The position numbers and the translations under genes are program-made. From the IMG/VR virus record IMGVR_UViG_3300037367_000030, positions 1 through 40,260 of that record: a DNA stretch of 40,260 nt. One strand, given 5' to 3'. Below, in pieces: positions 15,429 to 21,753 of the stretch. How positions within the stretch are numbered: position 1 is the stretch's first letter; each line of letters starts with the position of its first letter. The notes beneath the pieces are model-generated. The model was given only the letters and a program-made list of their open reading frames with translations. It made no database searches and was not told the origin of the DNA. The DNA is from a virus.

Positions 15429-15772
15429 TTGCTCACTTTCAGGTGTTCTCGTAGTTCGGCAACTCGGTCGGTGTACTCGTCATTCGGCGTAAGTGCTGGG
15501 TCGTTCGGATCGAAGAACGGGCCCTCGTCGCGCCGTTTCGGATGCTGCGCCAGGATGACCTGGGCCACGTCGTTCGCCGCTGGCCGGCGCGCACTCGTCC
15601 AGCCGCGGGCCAGCGCGTCGATGGCGTCACGCACCACGGTTGGGGAATACGTGGCAAAGAGCCGCAGGTAGGGACGACGCTCGTCGGGCGTCATCGGGTA
15701 TCCGCCGAAGCTGTTGTTGAGGTAGGAGCACGCAGCGATGCATTGCTCACTGGTACACAGCGGATCGCTCAT
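15425..15772 (-). CDS. Helicase-loader/inhibitor-like protein (tentative)
   Basis: 115 residues: CIAACSYLNNSFGGYPMTPD, then YLRLFATYSPTVVRDAIDAL, then SARRPAANDVAQVILAQHPK. The pattern YP-[10-12 residues]-L...AI..L....RRPA..DV resembles the N-terminal fold of phage replicative helicase loader/inhibitor proteins. It follows the replication-protein gene, which supports a role in recruiting the host helicase. Assignment is by pattern only. Confidence 0.55.
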   Translation of the reverse strand: MSDPLCTSEQCIAACSYLNNSFGGYPMTPDERRPYLRLFATYSPTVVRDAIDALARGWTSARRPAANDVAQVILAQHPKRRDEGPFFDPNDPALTPNDEYTDRVAELREHLKVSK

Positions 15773-15865
15773 ATCGACCTCCCACGCGCGTCACTGTTTG
15801 AGGATGAAATAATTGTCTTTGACTTAAAAGGCTCGGGTACGGGTCCGGGGTGTTTCAACACTTCA

Positions 15866-16303
15866 TCAACCTTCCTCCAACCATTCATCATGTTGGTCAA
15901 ATGTTGACGCCAACATCTCGTCACGTTGGGCATCTCGTTCGGCCTTCGCTCGGGCTCTTTTGTCGGCGAGTCGCCTCTTCTCGTCCTCCCGTTTTTTGTG
16001 GAGTTCAGCGTGGCTCGGGTTGTACTCGAGGTAGTCGTTGATGCGATATCCGCCGGGCTCGATATGCCATGCGGGGCGTTCCTGGCCAGGCTGAACGGTG
16101 GTGAGTCGTAGCACGATCTTCTTGATCGCCGCAGTGCTGTAGCCGGCGGCCAGCGATGGCAGCATGTGCTCGGGCACGAACCCATCCGTCTCCTCATCGG
16201 AGCACCAGGACGTCGCCATGAAGTGCAGGCCGACACCGTCGAGCTGGGCCGCTCGCAGCTTGGCGTTGCAGTGCGCCTTGTCGTCGCCCTTGAACCAGGC
16301 CAC
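15866..16303 (-). CDS. Phage replication-initiation-like protein, probably frameshifted near its 3' end
   Basis: 145 residues from a GTG at 16303. It begins VAWFKGDDKAHCNAKLRAAQ and has HFMATSWCSDEETDGFVPEH and GYRINDYLEYNPSHAELHKK, then a long charged helix. This is the N-terminal layout of actinophage replication-initiation (DnaD/O-like) proteins. Such proteins commonly end in a Pro/Val-rich tail. Here that tail (DEVLKHPGPVPEPFKSKT, at about 15790-15850) exists in the next frame, which stays open to 15769. I infer an indel or ribosomal frameshift near 15870-15950. If joined, the protein would end about 30 residues later, just before the helicase-loader-like gene. Confidence 0.65.
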   Translation of the reverse strand: MAWFKGDDKAHCNAKLRAAQLDGVGLHFMATSWCSDEETDGFVPEHMLPSLAAGYSTAAIKKIVLRLTTVQPGQERPAWHIEPGGYRINDYLEYNPSHAELHKKREDEKRRLADKRARAKAERDAQRDEMLASTFDQHDEWLEEG

Positions 16304-16456
16304 TCAGTCATCACCGATCCCTCTCAATGCCGAGTCGACCAGGAGGACAAGACGGACGAGTTCTTCATGCATGCCGCTGGTTGGAGAGGGTCCTGGCGTC
16401 GGGATGGCGTACCACTCACACTCGATCCGTTCGACTATTTCAGCACGGGTCGTCAT
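16304..16456 (-). CDS. Small protein, unknown
   Basis: 50 residues: MTTRAEIVERIECEWYAIPT, then PTSGMHEELVRLVLLVDSAL. The ATG at 16456 overlaps the stop of the HNH gene, and its stop abuts the replication gene's GTG. Before the HNH gene arrived, it probably followed the gene at 17241 directly. Confidence 0.6.
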   Translation of the reverse strand: MTTRAEIVERIECEWYAIPTPGPSPTSGMHEELVRLVLLVDSALRGIGDD

Positions 16457-16929
16457 TGCCACACCTGCGACTTCTTGCGCCGAAATGGGCCAGACCGTCG
16501 ATTGTTTTCCCCTTGGGGAACCGGCTCCAAGTGCTCAGGGTTGACGCACGATCGATTGCGACAGAGATGGTCGACGTGCAGACCTTCGGGAATCGGTCCC
16601 ACACACCACTCATAGGACCAGCGATAGGCGCGCGTGGTATTGAATGCGCTGTGCTCGCTTACCTGTCCGTAACCCTTGCTGAGGCTGGCCGTCCAGACCC
16701 AGCACCGACCCATTCCGGCTGCGAGGGTCCGCGGGTCCGGGAACGGCCCGTTCTTGTCCACCTTCGACCAGAAGAGGATTCCAGCTTCCTCACCATGGGC
16801 CGCGCACAGCAGCCCGATGGTATGAGGCTCGGAACAATCGACCCGACGGCAGGTCTCACGACCGCCTCTGACCACGGTAAATGACGCCCATTTGCGCGCA
16901 AGAGCAGCAGCAAGGGTATTCTCAGCCAT
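16453..16929 (-). CDS. HNH homing endonuclease (HNH_3 type)
   Basis: 158 residues from the ATG at 16929 (AAGGAGG upstream). It reads FWSKVDKNGPFPDPRTLAAG, CWVWTASLSKGYGQV, RAYRWSYEWCVGPIPEGLHV, then DHLCRNRSCVNPEHLEPVPQ and GENNRR. This is the I-HmuI-like HNH_3 fold with DH..N..N..HL core residues. An N-terminal CRRVDCSEPHTIGLLCAAHG adds a zinc motif. It carries the same hairpin leader as the endonuclease VII-type genes although the nuclease domain differs, so the leader is shared across families. Confidence 0.87.
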   Translation of the reverse strand: MAENTLAAALARKWASFTVVRGGRETCRRVDCSEPHTIGLLCAAHGEEAGILFWSKVDKNGPFPDPRTLAAGMGRCWVWTASLSKGYGQVSEHSAFNTTRAYRWSYEWCVGPIPEGLHVDHLCRNRSCVNPEHLEPVPQGENNRRSGPFRRKKSQVWQ

Positions 16930-17010
16930 CGGGACCTCCTTAGTCAGGGTTAAGGTCTCGGTCACGCCCCGGGTCGTTTGCGCGACGCCGGGGCACTTCC
17001 TTATTCCTGA
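16930..17010 (-). promoter_or_regulatory. HNH-gene leader with GC hairpin and RBS (copy C)
   Basis: Minus strand: GGAATAAGGAAGTG, then the stem GCCCCGGCGT/ACGACCCGGGGC (16994-16966), CGTGACCGA (16966-16958), a spacer, AAGGAGG and ATG. It is nearly identical to copy B in the stem and to copy A around the start. The rest of the gap to 17240 has no clear gene; a frame open from 17157 runs into the HNH gene and looks non-coding. Confidence 0.65.
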
Positions 17011-17135
17011 CTTTAGGGGATCGCGTATACGGAGTCGCGGATGCTTTATACTTCCGCCCCCCGGAGTTTCTGTGGATAGTGATAGCTGAAACGCACGCGC
17101 CAAACCCCCCAGTCGGCCCTCCCGACCGGGCCAAT

Positions 17136-17201
17136 CCACATCTCTCTCATCCATCACTCGCCCCTTTTCAGCGCTCGCTGTCGAACGCCCCCTTGCCTGA
17201 T
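17136..17201 (-). repeat. Intergenic repeat, copy 1
   Basis: Minus strand: GATCAGG, then GCGTTCGACAGCGAGCGC, AAGGGGCGAG and GAGAGAGATG. The same string with small changes occurs at 18627-18692. Both copies lie just behind a gene stop and before the next gene. The plus-strand core CTGTCGAAC is also found at 35290. A regulatory site or a remnant of an intergenic element is likely. Confidence 0.5.
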
Positions 17202-17240
17202 CGCCCTTGTCTAAATCTCGTGCCGCTGGTGCGGTGGTGG

Positions 17241-17471
17241 TTACGGCGGCGCGATTCCCGCTAGCCGCTTCCCATTCGGCAGCACGACCTCCTCAAACGG
17301 GTCGGTACGAGGATCCCCTACCCCTTGGGCGCGCAGTATCTCCGCTAGTCGCTCAGCTCCCACGCGGTCCTTGTCGTCGATGCCCTTGGTGTGGAAGTAC
17401 GCCACGCCCGAGAGTTTGTTCACGGACGGATTCGTGATCGGCTTGCCGTTGACGATGTACTGAAGTTTCAT
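17241..17471 (-). CDS. Small protein, unknown
   Basis: 76 residues, ATG after AGGAGATCCG. It reads MKLQYIVNGKPITNPSVNKL, then SGVAYFHTKGIDDKDRVGAE and EEVVLPNGKRLAGIAPP. A compact alpha/beta protein encoded 10 bp after the adenine methyltransferase gene, so probably co-transcribed with it. No family recognised. Confidence 0.65.
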   Translation of the reverse strand: MKLQYIVNGKPITNPSVNKLSGVAYFHTKGIDDKDRVGAERLAEILRAQGVGDPRTDPFEEVVLPNGKRLAGIAPP

Positions 17472-17481
17472 CGGATCTCCT

Positions 17482-18567
17482 TCATATTTGGAATAGGCGC
17501 GGGGTGTCGTCCAGCGTGTACGGCGAGCACCACAGAACCTCGCCGTGGCGATTGTCCTTGTTGCCGCCCGAACTCTCGGAGGTCTGATAGGCGACGGAGG
17601 CCGACCAGCGGATGCGCCGCCAAGTGTCGGGGATCAGGTGGTCGTGCTCGGCCGAATAGCCCGCCAACACGATCCGATAGCGGGGGTTGTCACCATTCGC
17701 CAGGCACCACTCGCGCACCTCATGGGCGATGTCGTGGTCGTCGCTGGCGTAGAGGTCGGCCGTCCTGACCTCGCCGGTATAGGGAGGATCCAAGAAGACG
17801 CCGACGCGGGAACCGAAGCTGAGCGCGCCCTTGGTCACGACGCGGGCCCAGTCGCCGGTGCAGACCCGCACGTCACGGAGACGGCTAGCGAGTTGGCCCA
17901 TGTAGGCCGCGATCCCGTCGCTGCGGTACTCGAGGTTGTTGTAGCCCGCCTTCCCCGCGTCCCCCAGGTGCGGGAGCTGGCGGTTGACACCCTTCCCCGC
18001 GTCCCCCAGGTGCGGGAGCTGGCGGTTGACACCCTGGCCCGCGGTCCCCAGGTGCGGGCGCTGGCGGTTGACACCCTTCCCCGCGTTCCCCAGGTGCGGG
18101 CGCTTGCTTCCGTCGGCCAGCCACGGGCCGTCGCCTGAGCACCATCCTGAGCCGATCCACGCGTTGACACCCCACACCCACCAGCCGGCGATGCGGGCGT
18201 CGTAGAACTCGGGGTCGAGTTCGATGCCCTCGGCCAATATCGCCCGGCCCTCATTGACGAGCCAGAGATGGCGGGCGAACAGGTCGTCCTCGTTCACGGG
18301 CCAGTCCGCATAGGCCGCCACGGCGTCAGGATCGGCCGCTAGAGCACGCCAGAAGTTGCTCAGGTAGTGATCGGCGTCATTGACCGTCTCGGCCCGCCGT
18401 GAGCCGTCCGCGAGGTCGTGGGCACGTCCTAGGAGGACGGCGAGGCTGCCGGCGAACGGCTCGACGTAGTTGTCAACGTCGCCCAGCGCGGCCCAAACCT
18501 CGGCCGCAACCTTGCGCTTGCCACCGAACCAGACGAACGGGGACTTCAGCGGCGCGGCCAGTGTCAC
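17482..18567 (-). CDS. DNA adenine (N6) methyltransferase, D12 class, with internal tandem repeat
   Basis: 361 residues from a GTG at 18567 (GGGAG seven bases upstream). Motif I is KSPFVWFGGKRKVA near the N-terminus, the SAM-binding site of Dam-like enzymes. VEPFAGSLAVLLGR follows, and the catalytic DPPY is in VGVFLDPPYTGEV. It methylates adenine in DNA, presumably to resist host restriction. In the target-recognition region, residues about 155-205 are a 14-residue repeat (RPHLGNAGKGVNRQ) in about four copies. The family normally has no such repeat. An upstream GTG at 18597 has no ribosome binding site. Confidence 0.88.
   Translation of the reverse strand: MTLAAPLKSPFVWFGGKRKVAAEVWAALGDVDNYVEPFAGSLAVLLGRAHDLADGSRRAETVNDADHYLSNFWRALAADPDAVAAYADWPVNEDDLFARHLWLVNEGRAILAEGIELDPEFYDARIAGWWVWGVNAWIGSGWCSGDGPWLADGSKRPHLGNAGKGVNRQRPHLGTAGQGVNRQLPHLGDAGKGVNRQLPHLGDAGKAGYNNLEYRSDGIAAYMGQLASRLRDVRVCTGDWARVVTKGALSFGSRVGVFLDPPYTGEVRTADLYASDDHDIAHEVREWCLANGDNPRYRIVLAGYSAEHDHLIPDTWRRIRWSASVAYQTSESSGGNKDNRHGEVLWCSPYTLDDTPRLFQI
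17957..18110. repeat. 42-bp tandem repeat inside the adenine methyltransferase gene
   Basis: Units start at 17957, 17999, 18041 and 18083, the last one partial. They begin GCGTCCCCCAGGTGCGG and differ at few positions. 42 bp is 14 codons, so copy number can change without breaking the frame. Confidence 0.92.
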
Positions 18568-18626
18568 GCCGACACTCCCATTGTGACCGCGCCCCACCCA
18601 CCCCGGTCCCTGCGGCTTCGTCCTCT

Positions 18627-18692
18627 ATCTCTCACAACGCTCGCCCCTTCTTGACTTGCGCTCCTGTCGAACGCGTCCACCTGATCGGTACT
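18627..18692 (-). repeat. Intergenic repeat, copy 2
   Basis: Minus strand: GATCAGG, GCGTTCGACAGGAGCGC, AAGGGGCGAG and GAGAGAT, matching the copy at 17136. It lies in the 170-bp gap between the cytosine and adenine methyltransferase genes. No convincing gene lies in the gap (a 38-codon frame exists). Confidence 0.5.
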
Positions 18693-18737
18693 GCGCCGCG
18701 TGTGCCGGACGCGGGTGGTGCTGGGGGTGGGTTTAGG

Positions 18738-19160
18738 TCACGGTGGTAGCAGCGCGCCCAGCACGGCCGCGGCCAACAGTGGCGGAATCGCGTTGCCGAT
18801 CTGCTCCCACTGCTTCATCTTCGTCCCTTGCACCGGGTAGTCGGAGCGGAACGACTGGAGCGTCAGCCCCTCTTCGATGGTGAGTTTGAGCGCACCGTCC
18901 TCGATCGACAATGACCGGTGCTCCTCGTCATGGTGACCGCGGAACCCGAGAGTGTCCCGACCGGTGACAGTGGTGGCCGGCACCGGCCACCACTTGGAGT
19001 CGCCATTGTCCGCGCTGGCCAGCAAGGTGGGCGCGGGTTCGGTGACCAGTCTCTCGGTCGAGTTGGGGCGCGACCCATTGCGGAACACCCACTGCCCCCC
19101 CGATTTGCCCGTCATCGTGGGCGCGGGCCTATCCATCGGAACCGTCACGGTCGCGGCCAT
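18738..19160 (-). CDS. C5-cytosine methyltransferase, C-terminal piece (motif X)
   Basis: 140 residues. It reads MDRPAPTMTGKSGGQWVFRN, TEPAPTLLASADNGDSKWWP, then LQSFRSDYPVQGTKMKQWEQ and IGNAIPPLLAAAVL. The last part is motif X (QIGNAIP), needed for SAM binding and always at the end of a C5 methyltransferase. It cannot act alone. It joins the fragment upstream if one base is gained or lost in the ten-base G tract at 19162-19171. The listed ATG is simply the first one after the tract. Confidence 0.75.
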   Translation of the reverse strand: MAATVTVPMDRPAPTMTGKSGGQWVFRNGSRPNSTERLVTEPAPTLLASADNGDSKWWPVPATTVTGRDTLGFRGHHDEEHRSLSIEDGALKLTIEEGLTLQSFRSDYPVQGTKMKQWEQIGNAIPPLLAAAVLGALLPP

Positions 19161-19290
19161 ACCCCCCCCCCGCTGCCTTGGAGTTGGTCCGGCGGTCTAC
19201 GACCCAGACGTCACTGCGGCCCTTGGACGTCAGCGTGTGCGCCGGCTCGGTGATCGGTCGGTCCTGGCGCTCCCCGTAGCGGTCAGTCAT
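19129..19290 (-). CDS. C5-cytosine methyltransferase, middle fragment
   Basis: 53 residues from an ATG that overlaps the stop of the N-terminal piece (ATGACTGA). It reads QDRPITEPAHTLTSKGRSDV, then WVVDRRTNSKAAGGG, one of the TxPAxTxT repeats typical of phage cytosine methyltransferase target-recognition regions. It runs out of frame at the G tract 19162-19171. I see it as part of one broken gene, not a separate protein. Confidence 0.55.
   Translation of the reverse strand: MTDRYGERQDRPITEPAHTLTSKGRSDVWVVDRRTNSKAAGGGYGRDRDGSDG
19162..19171. repeat. Ten-base G/C homopolymer at a frame break
   Basis: A run of ten C on the plus strand (G on the coding strand). A one-base change would fuse the middle and C-terminal methyltransferase pieces. 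Confidence 0.9.
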
Positions 19291-20122
19291 GCCCGACCCC
19301 CTGACTCGGCGCAGGGACCGTGGCAACCACGCCCCCCCCCGTGTTCTCTCGGAAGCGTGCCGCGTGGGCTATCGGCTCAGCCCCGCCAGAGTCGGTCCCA
19401 CCGCCCGTCACCGTGACGCACGGCCGTGCGTCAGCGCCCCATCCGAGCGCCTGGGCCATCGAAATCCACGGCCACCGTGTCCCAAGCAGGTCGCCACGCG
19501 GCCCTTCCCACTGCGGCTCGCCAGGAACGTACCGCTGGTGAGTCAACTCCGGTGGATGAACGGGCCCGTCCAACGTCGCCATGAGGATGGCCCTGTCCCG
19601 TGTCTGCGGCACTCCGAAGCATTCGGCGTCCAGCACGCCCGACCAGACCGAATAGCCCATCTCACGCCAGATGCGGCCGTACTGTGCCCAAAGCGTCGCC
19701 ACAGCTGGGACCTGCTCGCAGGCAACCCAGCGGGGCATGAGCTCGGCCACCCACCGGAGCGGCTCGAGAACGAGTGGCGTGCGCGGGTCGGCCCATTTGT
19801 GCAGCTCCCACGGGTCCATCCACCCGGCTCGAGCGATCTGCCTTGCCGCGCTGAGCAGGTGCGGCATCTCGTCATTGCCCGAGCCAGACCCCGCGGCCGA
19901 GAACGTCGGGCACGGTGGCGATGCGATCACCCCCGTCACGCGGCCCTTGAACGGCCACGTCGGGTACAGCGCAACATCGGCCCGGATCGTCAGGTGTCCC
20001 GCAGCCGTGCGCGTGCGGCAGGCCCAATCATCCCATTCGATGCCGATGACCGGCTCGGTATTGCCGAGCAGCCGTAGGCCCTCGTCCCAGCCACCGGGAC
20101 CGCCGAAGAGAGAGAGGATCAC
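19283..20122 (-). CDS. C5-cytosine methyltransferase, N-terminal catalytic piece
   Basis: 279 residues from a GTG at 20122. Motif I is ILSLFGGPGGWDEGL, motif IV with the catalytic Cys is VIASPPCPTFSAAG, motif VI is WVACEQVPAV, motif VIII is QTRDRAIL. After that it enters the target-recognition part (RPCVTVTGGGTDSGG) and stops after a nine-base G tract at 19332-19340. Motif X lies 600 bp further on in another frame. The enzyme would methylate cytosine in DNA. As assembled it lacks motif X, so it is inactive unless the tracts slip back in frame. Confidence 0.8.
   Translation of the reverse strand: MILSLFGGPGGWDEGLRLLGNTEPVIGIEWDDWACRTRTAAGHLTIRADVALYPTWPFKGRVTGVIASPPCPTFSAAGSGSGNDEMPHLLSAARQIARAGWMDPWELHKWADPRTPLVLEPLRWVAELMPRWVACEQVPAVATLWAQYGRIWREMGYSVWSGVLDAECFGVPQTRDRAILMATLDGPVHPPELTHQRYVPGEPQWEGPRGDLLGTRWPWISMAQALGWGADARPCVTVTGGGTDSGGAEPIAHAARFRENTGGGVVATVPAPSQGVGHD
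19332..19340. repeat. Nine-base G/C homopolymer at a frame break
   Basis: A run of nine C on the plus strand, within the codons for ENTGGG of the N-terminal methyltransferase piece. A slip here joins that frame to the middle fragment. Confidence 0.9.
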
Positions 20123-20133
20123 GCTCCCACCCC

Positions 20134-20163
20134 TTGACGGGTGTATATACACCGTGCTACAGT
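20134..20163 (+). promoter_or_regulatory. Promoter with palindromic operator, driving a leaderless mRNA
   Basis: TTGACG (20134-20139), an 18-bp spacer, TACAGT (20158-20163), then ATG at 20170, so transcription should start at or next to the start codon. The spacer holds a perfect 14-bp palindrome GGTGTATATACACC (20140-20153), well placed for a repressor. It faces away from the cytosine methyltransferase gene. Confidence 0.75.
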
Positions 20164-20169
20164 AGACCC

Positions 20170-20373
20170 ATGACAAAGACTCTGTACGACATCGAAGTTG
20201 GCGACAAGGTGGCCCGCAAAGGTGGCACCACTTTTGAGCGGCCCTTTGAAGTGACCAAAGTCGACCGGATGCCCGATGGTGGCGTCATCGTGGTCTACCT
20301 GGAGGGCGGTCGCTTCTGGCCCTTCGATGGTCAGGTCTCCCGCGCCAAGGCGACTGAGATCGAAGTTGCCTAA
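20170..20373 (+). CDS. Small beta-rich protein, unknown
   Basis: 67 residues: MTKTLYDIEVGDKVARKGGT, FERPFEVTKVDRMPDGGVIV and VYLEGGRFWPFDGQVSRAKA. The repeated short strands suggest a small SH3-like barrel. There is no ribosome binding site; the promoter places the transcript start at the ATG, so the mRNA is leaderless. It is one of the few plus-strand genes outside the integration island. Function unknown. Confidence 0.75.
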   Translation: MTKTLYDIEVGDKVARKGGTTFERPFEVTKVDRMPDGGVIVVYLEGGRFWPFDGQVSRAKATEIEVA

Positions 20374-20527
20374 CCAGCCGAAGACGCCGCTGCGGTCCGT
20401 GCGCGTGCCCGACGACGTGTGGGAGGCCGCGAAGGAGCGGGCCGCGGCCGAGGGGGTGAAGGTCTCCGCGGTCATCGTGGCCGCGCTGCGGCGGTACGGG
20501 CGGGTCACCCCTCCTCCAGCCCGCTGA
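20366..20527 (+). CDS. Ribbon-helix-helix DNA-binding protein (possible autorepressor)
   Basis: 53 residues from a TTG at 20366 overlapping the upstream gene by 8 bp. TPLRSVRVPDDVWEAAKERA, then AAEGVKVSAVIVAALRRYGR, is a CopG/Arc-type ribbon-helix-helix fold: a beta strand with alternating Arg/Val and two helices. Such proteins bind palindromes as dimers of dimers, so GGTGTATATACACC upstream is a good candidate target. Its 3' end overlaps the convergent gene at 20505 by 23 bp. Confidence 0.7.
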   Translation: MPNQPKTPLRSVRVPDDVWEAAKERAAAEGVKVSAVIVAALRRYGRVTPPPAR

Positions 20528-20714
20528 GCGCCACCAGCGCGTCCGCCAGCACCTCATGCGCGCACGGCTCGCTGTCGTGGTGATTGAGGCACCAGCCCGA
20601 TATCACGCGGCACGGGCTGACGCACTCCCTCGCCGCCTCAGCCACGGCCACCAGCGCCCGATCTCGGCGAGCGGCGGCGGCGATGAGGTCGAGGACGAAG
20701 GCGTCGACGGTCAC
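20505..20714 (-). CDS. Small helical protein, unknown
   Basis: 69 residues from a GTG at 20714 overlapping the upstream stop. VDAFVLDLIAAAARRDRALV, then VAEAARECVSPCRVISGWCL and HEVLADALVALSGLEEG. Four Cys/His residues in the middle may bind zinc. It ends the leftward early operon. No family recognised. Confidence 0.62.
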   Translation of the reverse strand: MTVDAFVLDLIAAAARRDRALVAVAEAARECVSPCRVISGWCLNHHDSEPCAHEVLADALVALSGLEEG

Positions 20715-21136
20715 AACACCTCCGCAATCCGCTGGCTCGCGTCCCGGTTCCCGTCGGCGTCCTCGTTGTAGCCGAGGCGCTCAGCCCCGGCCTCACACGG
20801 CAGGCACCACGTCGAGCCGTCGACCAGGCGCACGGCAGCGGGGGCGCCGCAGGACTCGCAGGTGGTGGGGTCAGCCACCCGCACGCACGTACACGGGTAG
20901 GAATACGCCAATACGCCTGGCGTCTGAGACGGTGGGAGGCCAGGGTGGTTCCTCCCGGGCTTACTCCCTGAGAAGGAGGACCCGCCCCGATAGCGGTTCA
21001 CCATGGCCGTACAGGCGTATTTCCCATCGTGTTCTACGTGGGCAACGGCATCATGCCCACACTCGGTACAAGCGTTCGGACCCCACCAATATTTCGTGGA
21101 GAACGGGAAGCTCTCGTTTTCACCACCCACCTTCAC
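20711..21136 (-). CDS. Zinc-binding hypothetical protein
   Basis: 141 residues from a GTG at 21136. It has two zinc modules: ACTECGHDAVAHVEHDGKYA and, near the end, TTCESCGAPAAVRLVDGSTW with CLPCEAGAERLGY. Between them is an ordinary linker. It overlaps the transglycosylase-like gene by 17 bp. Longer starts further upstream would lie inside that gene. Function unknown. Confidence 0.62.
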   Translation of the reverse strand: MKVGGENESFPFSTKYWWGPNACTECGHDAVAHVEHDGKYACTAMVNRYRGGSSFSGSKPGRNHPGLPPSQTPGVLAYSYPCTCVRVADPTTCESCGAPAAVRLVDGSTWCLPCEAGAERLGYNEDADGNRDASQRIAEVL

Positions 21137-21749
21137 ACCGCCCCTCGTCCGGCGGATGACCCTCGATCGCCATCCCGATCGCCACCTGTTCGTCCCACGT
21201 CGCTCCCGCTGGCGAGGACGCGTACCGCAACCCTCCGAACTGCACCCACGATTGCTCGTAAATCCCGAAATACCCGAACCGGGCATCGTTGCGCCCGCCT
21301 TCTTCGCATCTCGCCGTCATCGCCCACGGCCCGCTGTTCGCATCCGAGCTGTCGCTCCCCGATGGGCCACCCGGTAGCGTCGGCGTGGGGGTCGGGGATG
21401 GCGCGGGGACCTGTGTAGTCGTAGTCGTCGTCGGGGCAATCGCCGGGACCGTAGTGCTCGTCGTCGTAGCCGTCGACGGGGCTGCCGGCGTCGAAGGCGA
21501 GGGCGACGCGGCGGAAACTCGCGGCCACAGCCAACGGGTCGACGTACCGAGGCCCGCGGTCGTAAGCCCCGCCACTGGCCGCGCAGCCGCACTCGCACTT
21601 CGCGTCGAAGGTAAGGGAGCGAGTGCTACTGCCCTCGCTGACGGTGTCTCGGTGAATGTGGCCGCAGGACTTGCACTCTGGCGCAGGGTCCACAAGAGAC
21701 CGCACGCGGCCAGTAGCAGGAGTGCCAGCGCCCTCGGGCGGGCCCTCAC
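21120..21749 (-). CDS. Secreted transglycosylase/Rpf-like protein (signal peptide, Thr/Pro linker, catalytic domain)
   Basis: 209 residues from a GTG at 21749 (overlaps the upstream stop as GTGA; GGAGG eight bases before). RARPRALALLLLAACGLLW is a signal peptide with a lipobox-like LAAC. A Ser/Thr/Pro linker follows (TTTTTTQVPAPSPTPTPT). The C-terminal 75 residues, PWAMTARCEEGGRNDARFGY, FGIYEQSWVQFGGLRYA, resemble the resuscitation-promoting-factor/lysozyme-like fold, with Glu of CEEGG as the likely catalytic residue. It would cut peptidoglycan outside the membrane, for lysis or cell-wall remodelling. Another frame through the first half also looks coding (see 21133-21753), so the N-terminal part is less sure than the domain. 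Confidence 0.7.
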   Translation of the reverse strand: MRARPRALALLLLAACGLLWTLRQSASPAATFTETPSARAVALAPLPSTRSASAAARPVAGLTTAGLGTSTRWLWPRVSAASPSPSTPAAPSTATTTSTTVPAIAPTTTTTTQVPAPSPTPTPTLPGGPSGSDSSDANSGPWAMTARCEEGGRNDARFGYFGIYEQSWVQFGGLRYASSPAGATWDEQVAIGMAIEGHPPDEGRCEGGW

Positions 21750-21753
21750 TCAC
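21133..21753 (-). CDS. Alternative overlapping frame with zinc-finger-like N-terminus
   Basis: 206 codons from a GTG at 21753, one base out of frame with the transglycosylase-like gene over its whole length and sharing its ribosome binding site (GGAGG, four bases). Its first half looks natural: CKSCGHIHRDTVSEGSSTRS, CECGC, then DPLAVAASFRRVALAFDAGS, with mostly G/C third positions. The second half turns Arg-rich and looks like a shadow. It could be a dual-coding gene, half of a frameshifted gene, or an artefact of GC-rich codons. Confidence 0.28.
   Translation of the reverse strand: MSEGPPEGAGTPATGRVRSLVDPAPECKSCGHIHRDTVSEGSSTRSLTFDAKCECGCAASGGAYDRGPRYVDPLAVAASFRRVALAFDAGSPVDGYDDEHYGPGDCPDDDYDYTGPRAIPDPHADATGWPIGERQLGCEQRAVGDDGEMRRRRAQRCPVRVFRDLRAIVGAVRRVAVRVLASGSDVGRTGGDRDGDRGSSAGRGAV

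Noticed and set aside
17957-18110. CRISPR-like regular repeat
   Set aside because: The units are contiguous with no spacers, lie inside a methyltransferase reading frame and are a multiple of three long.
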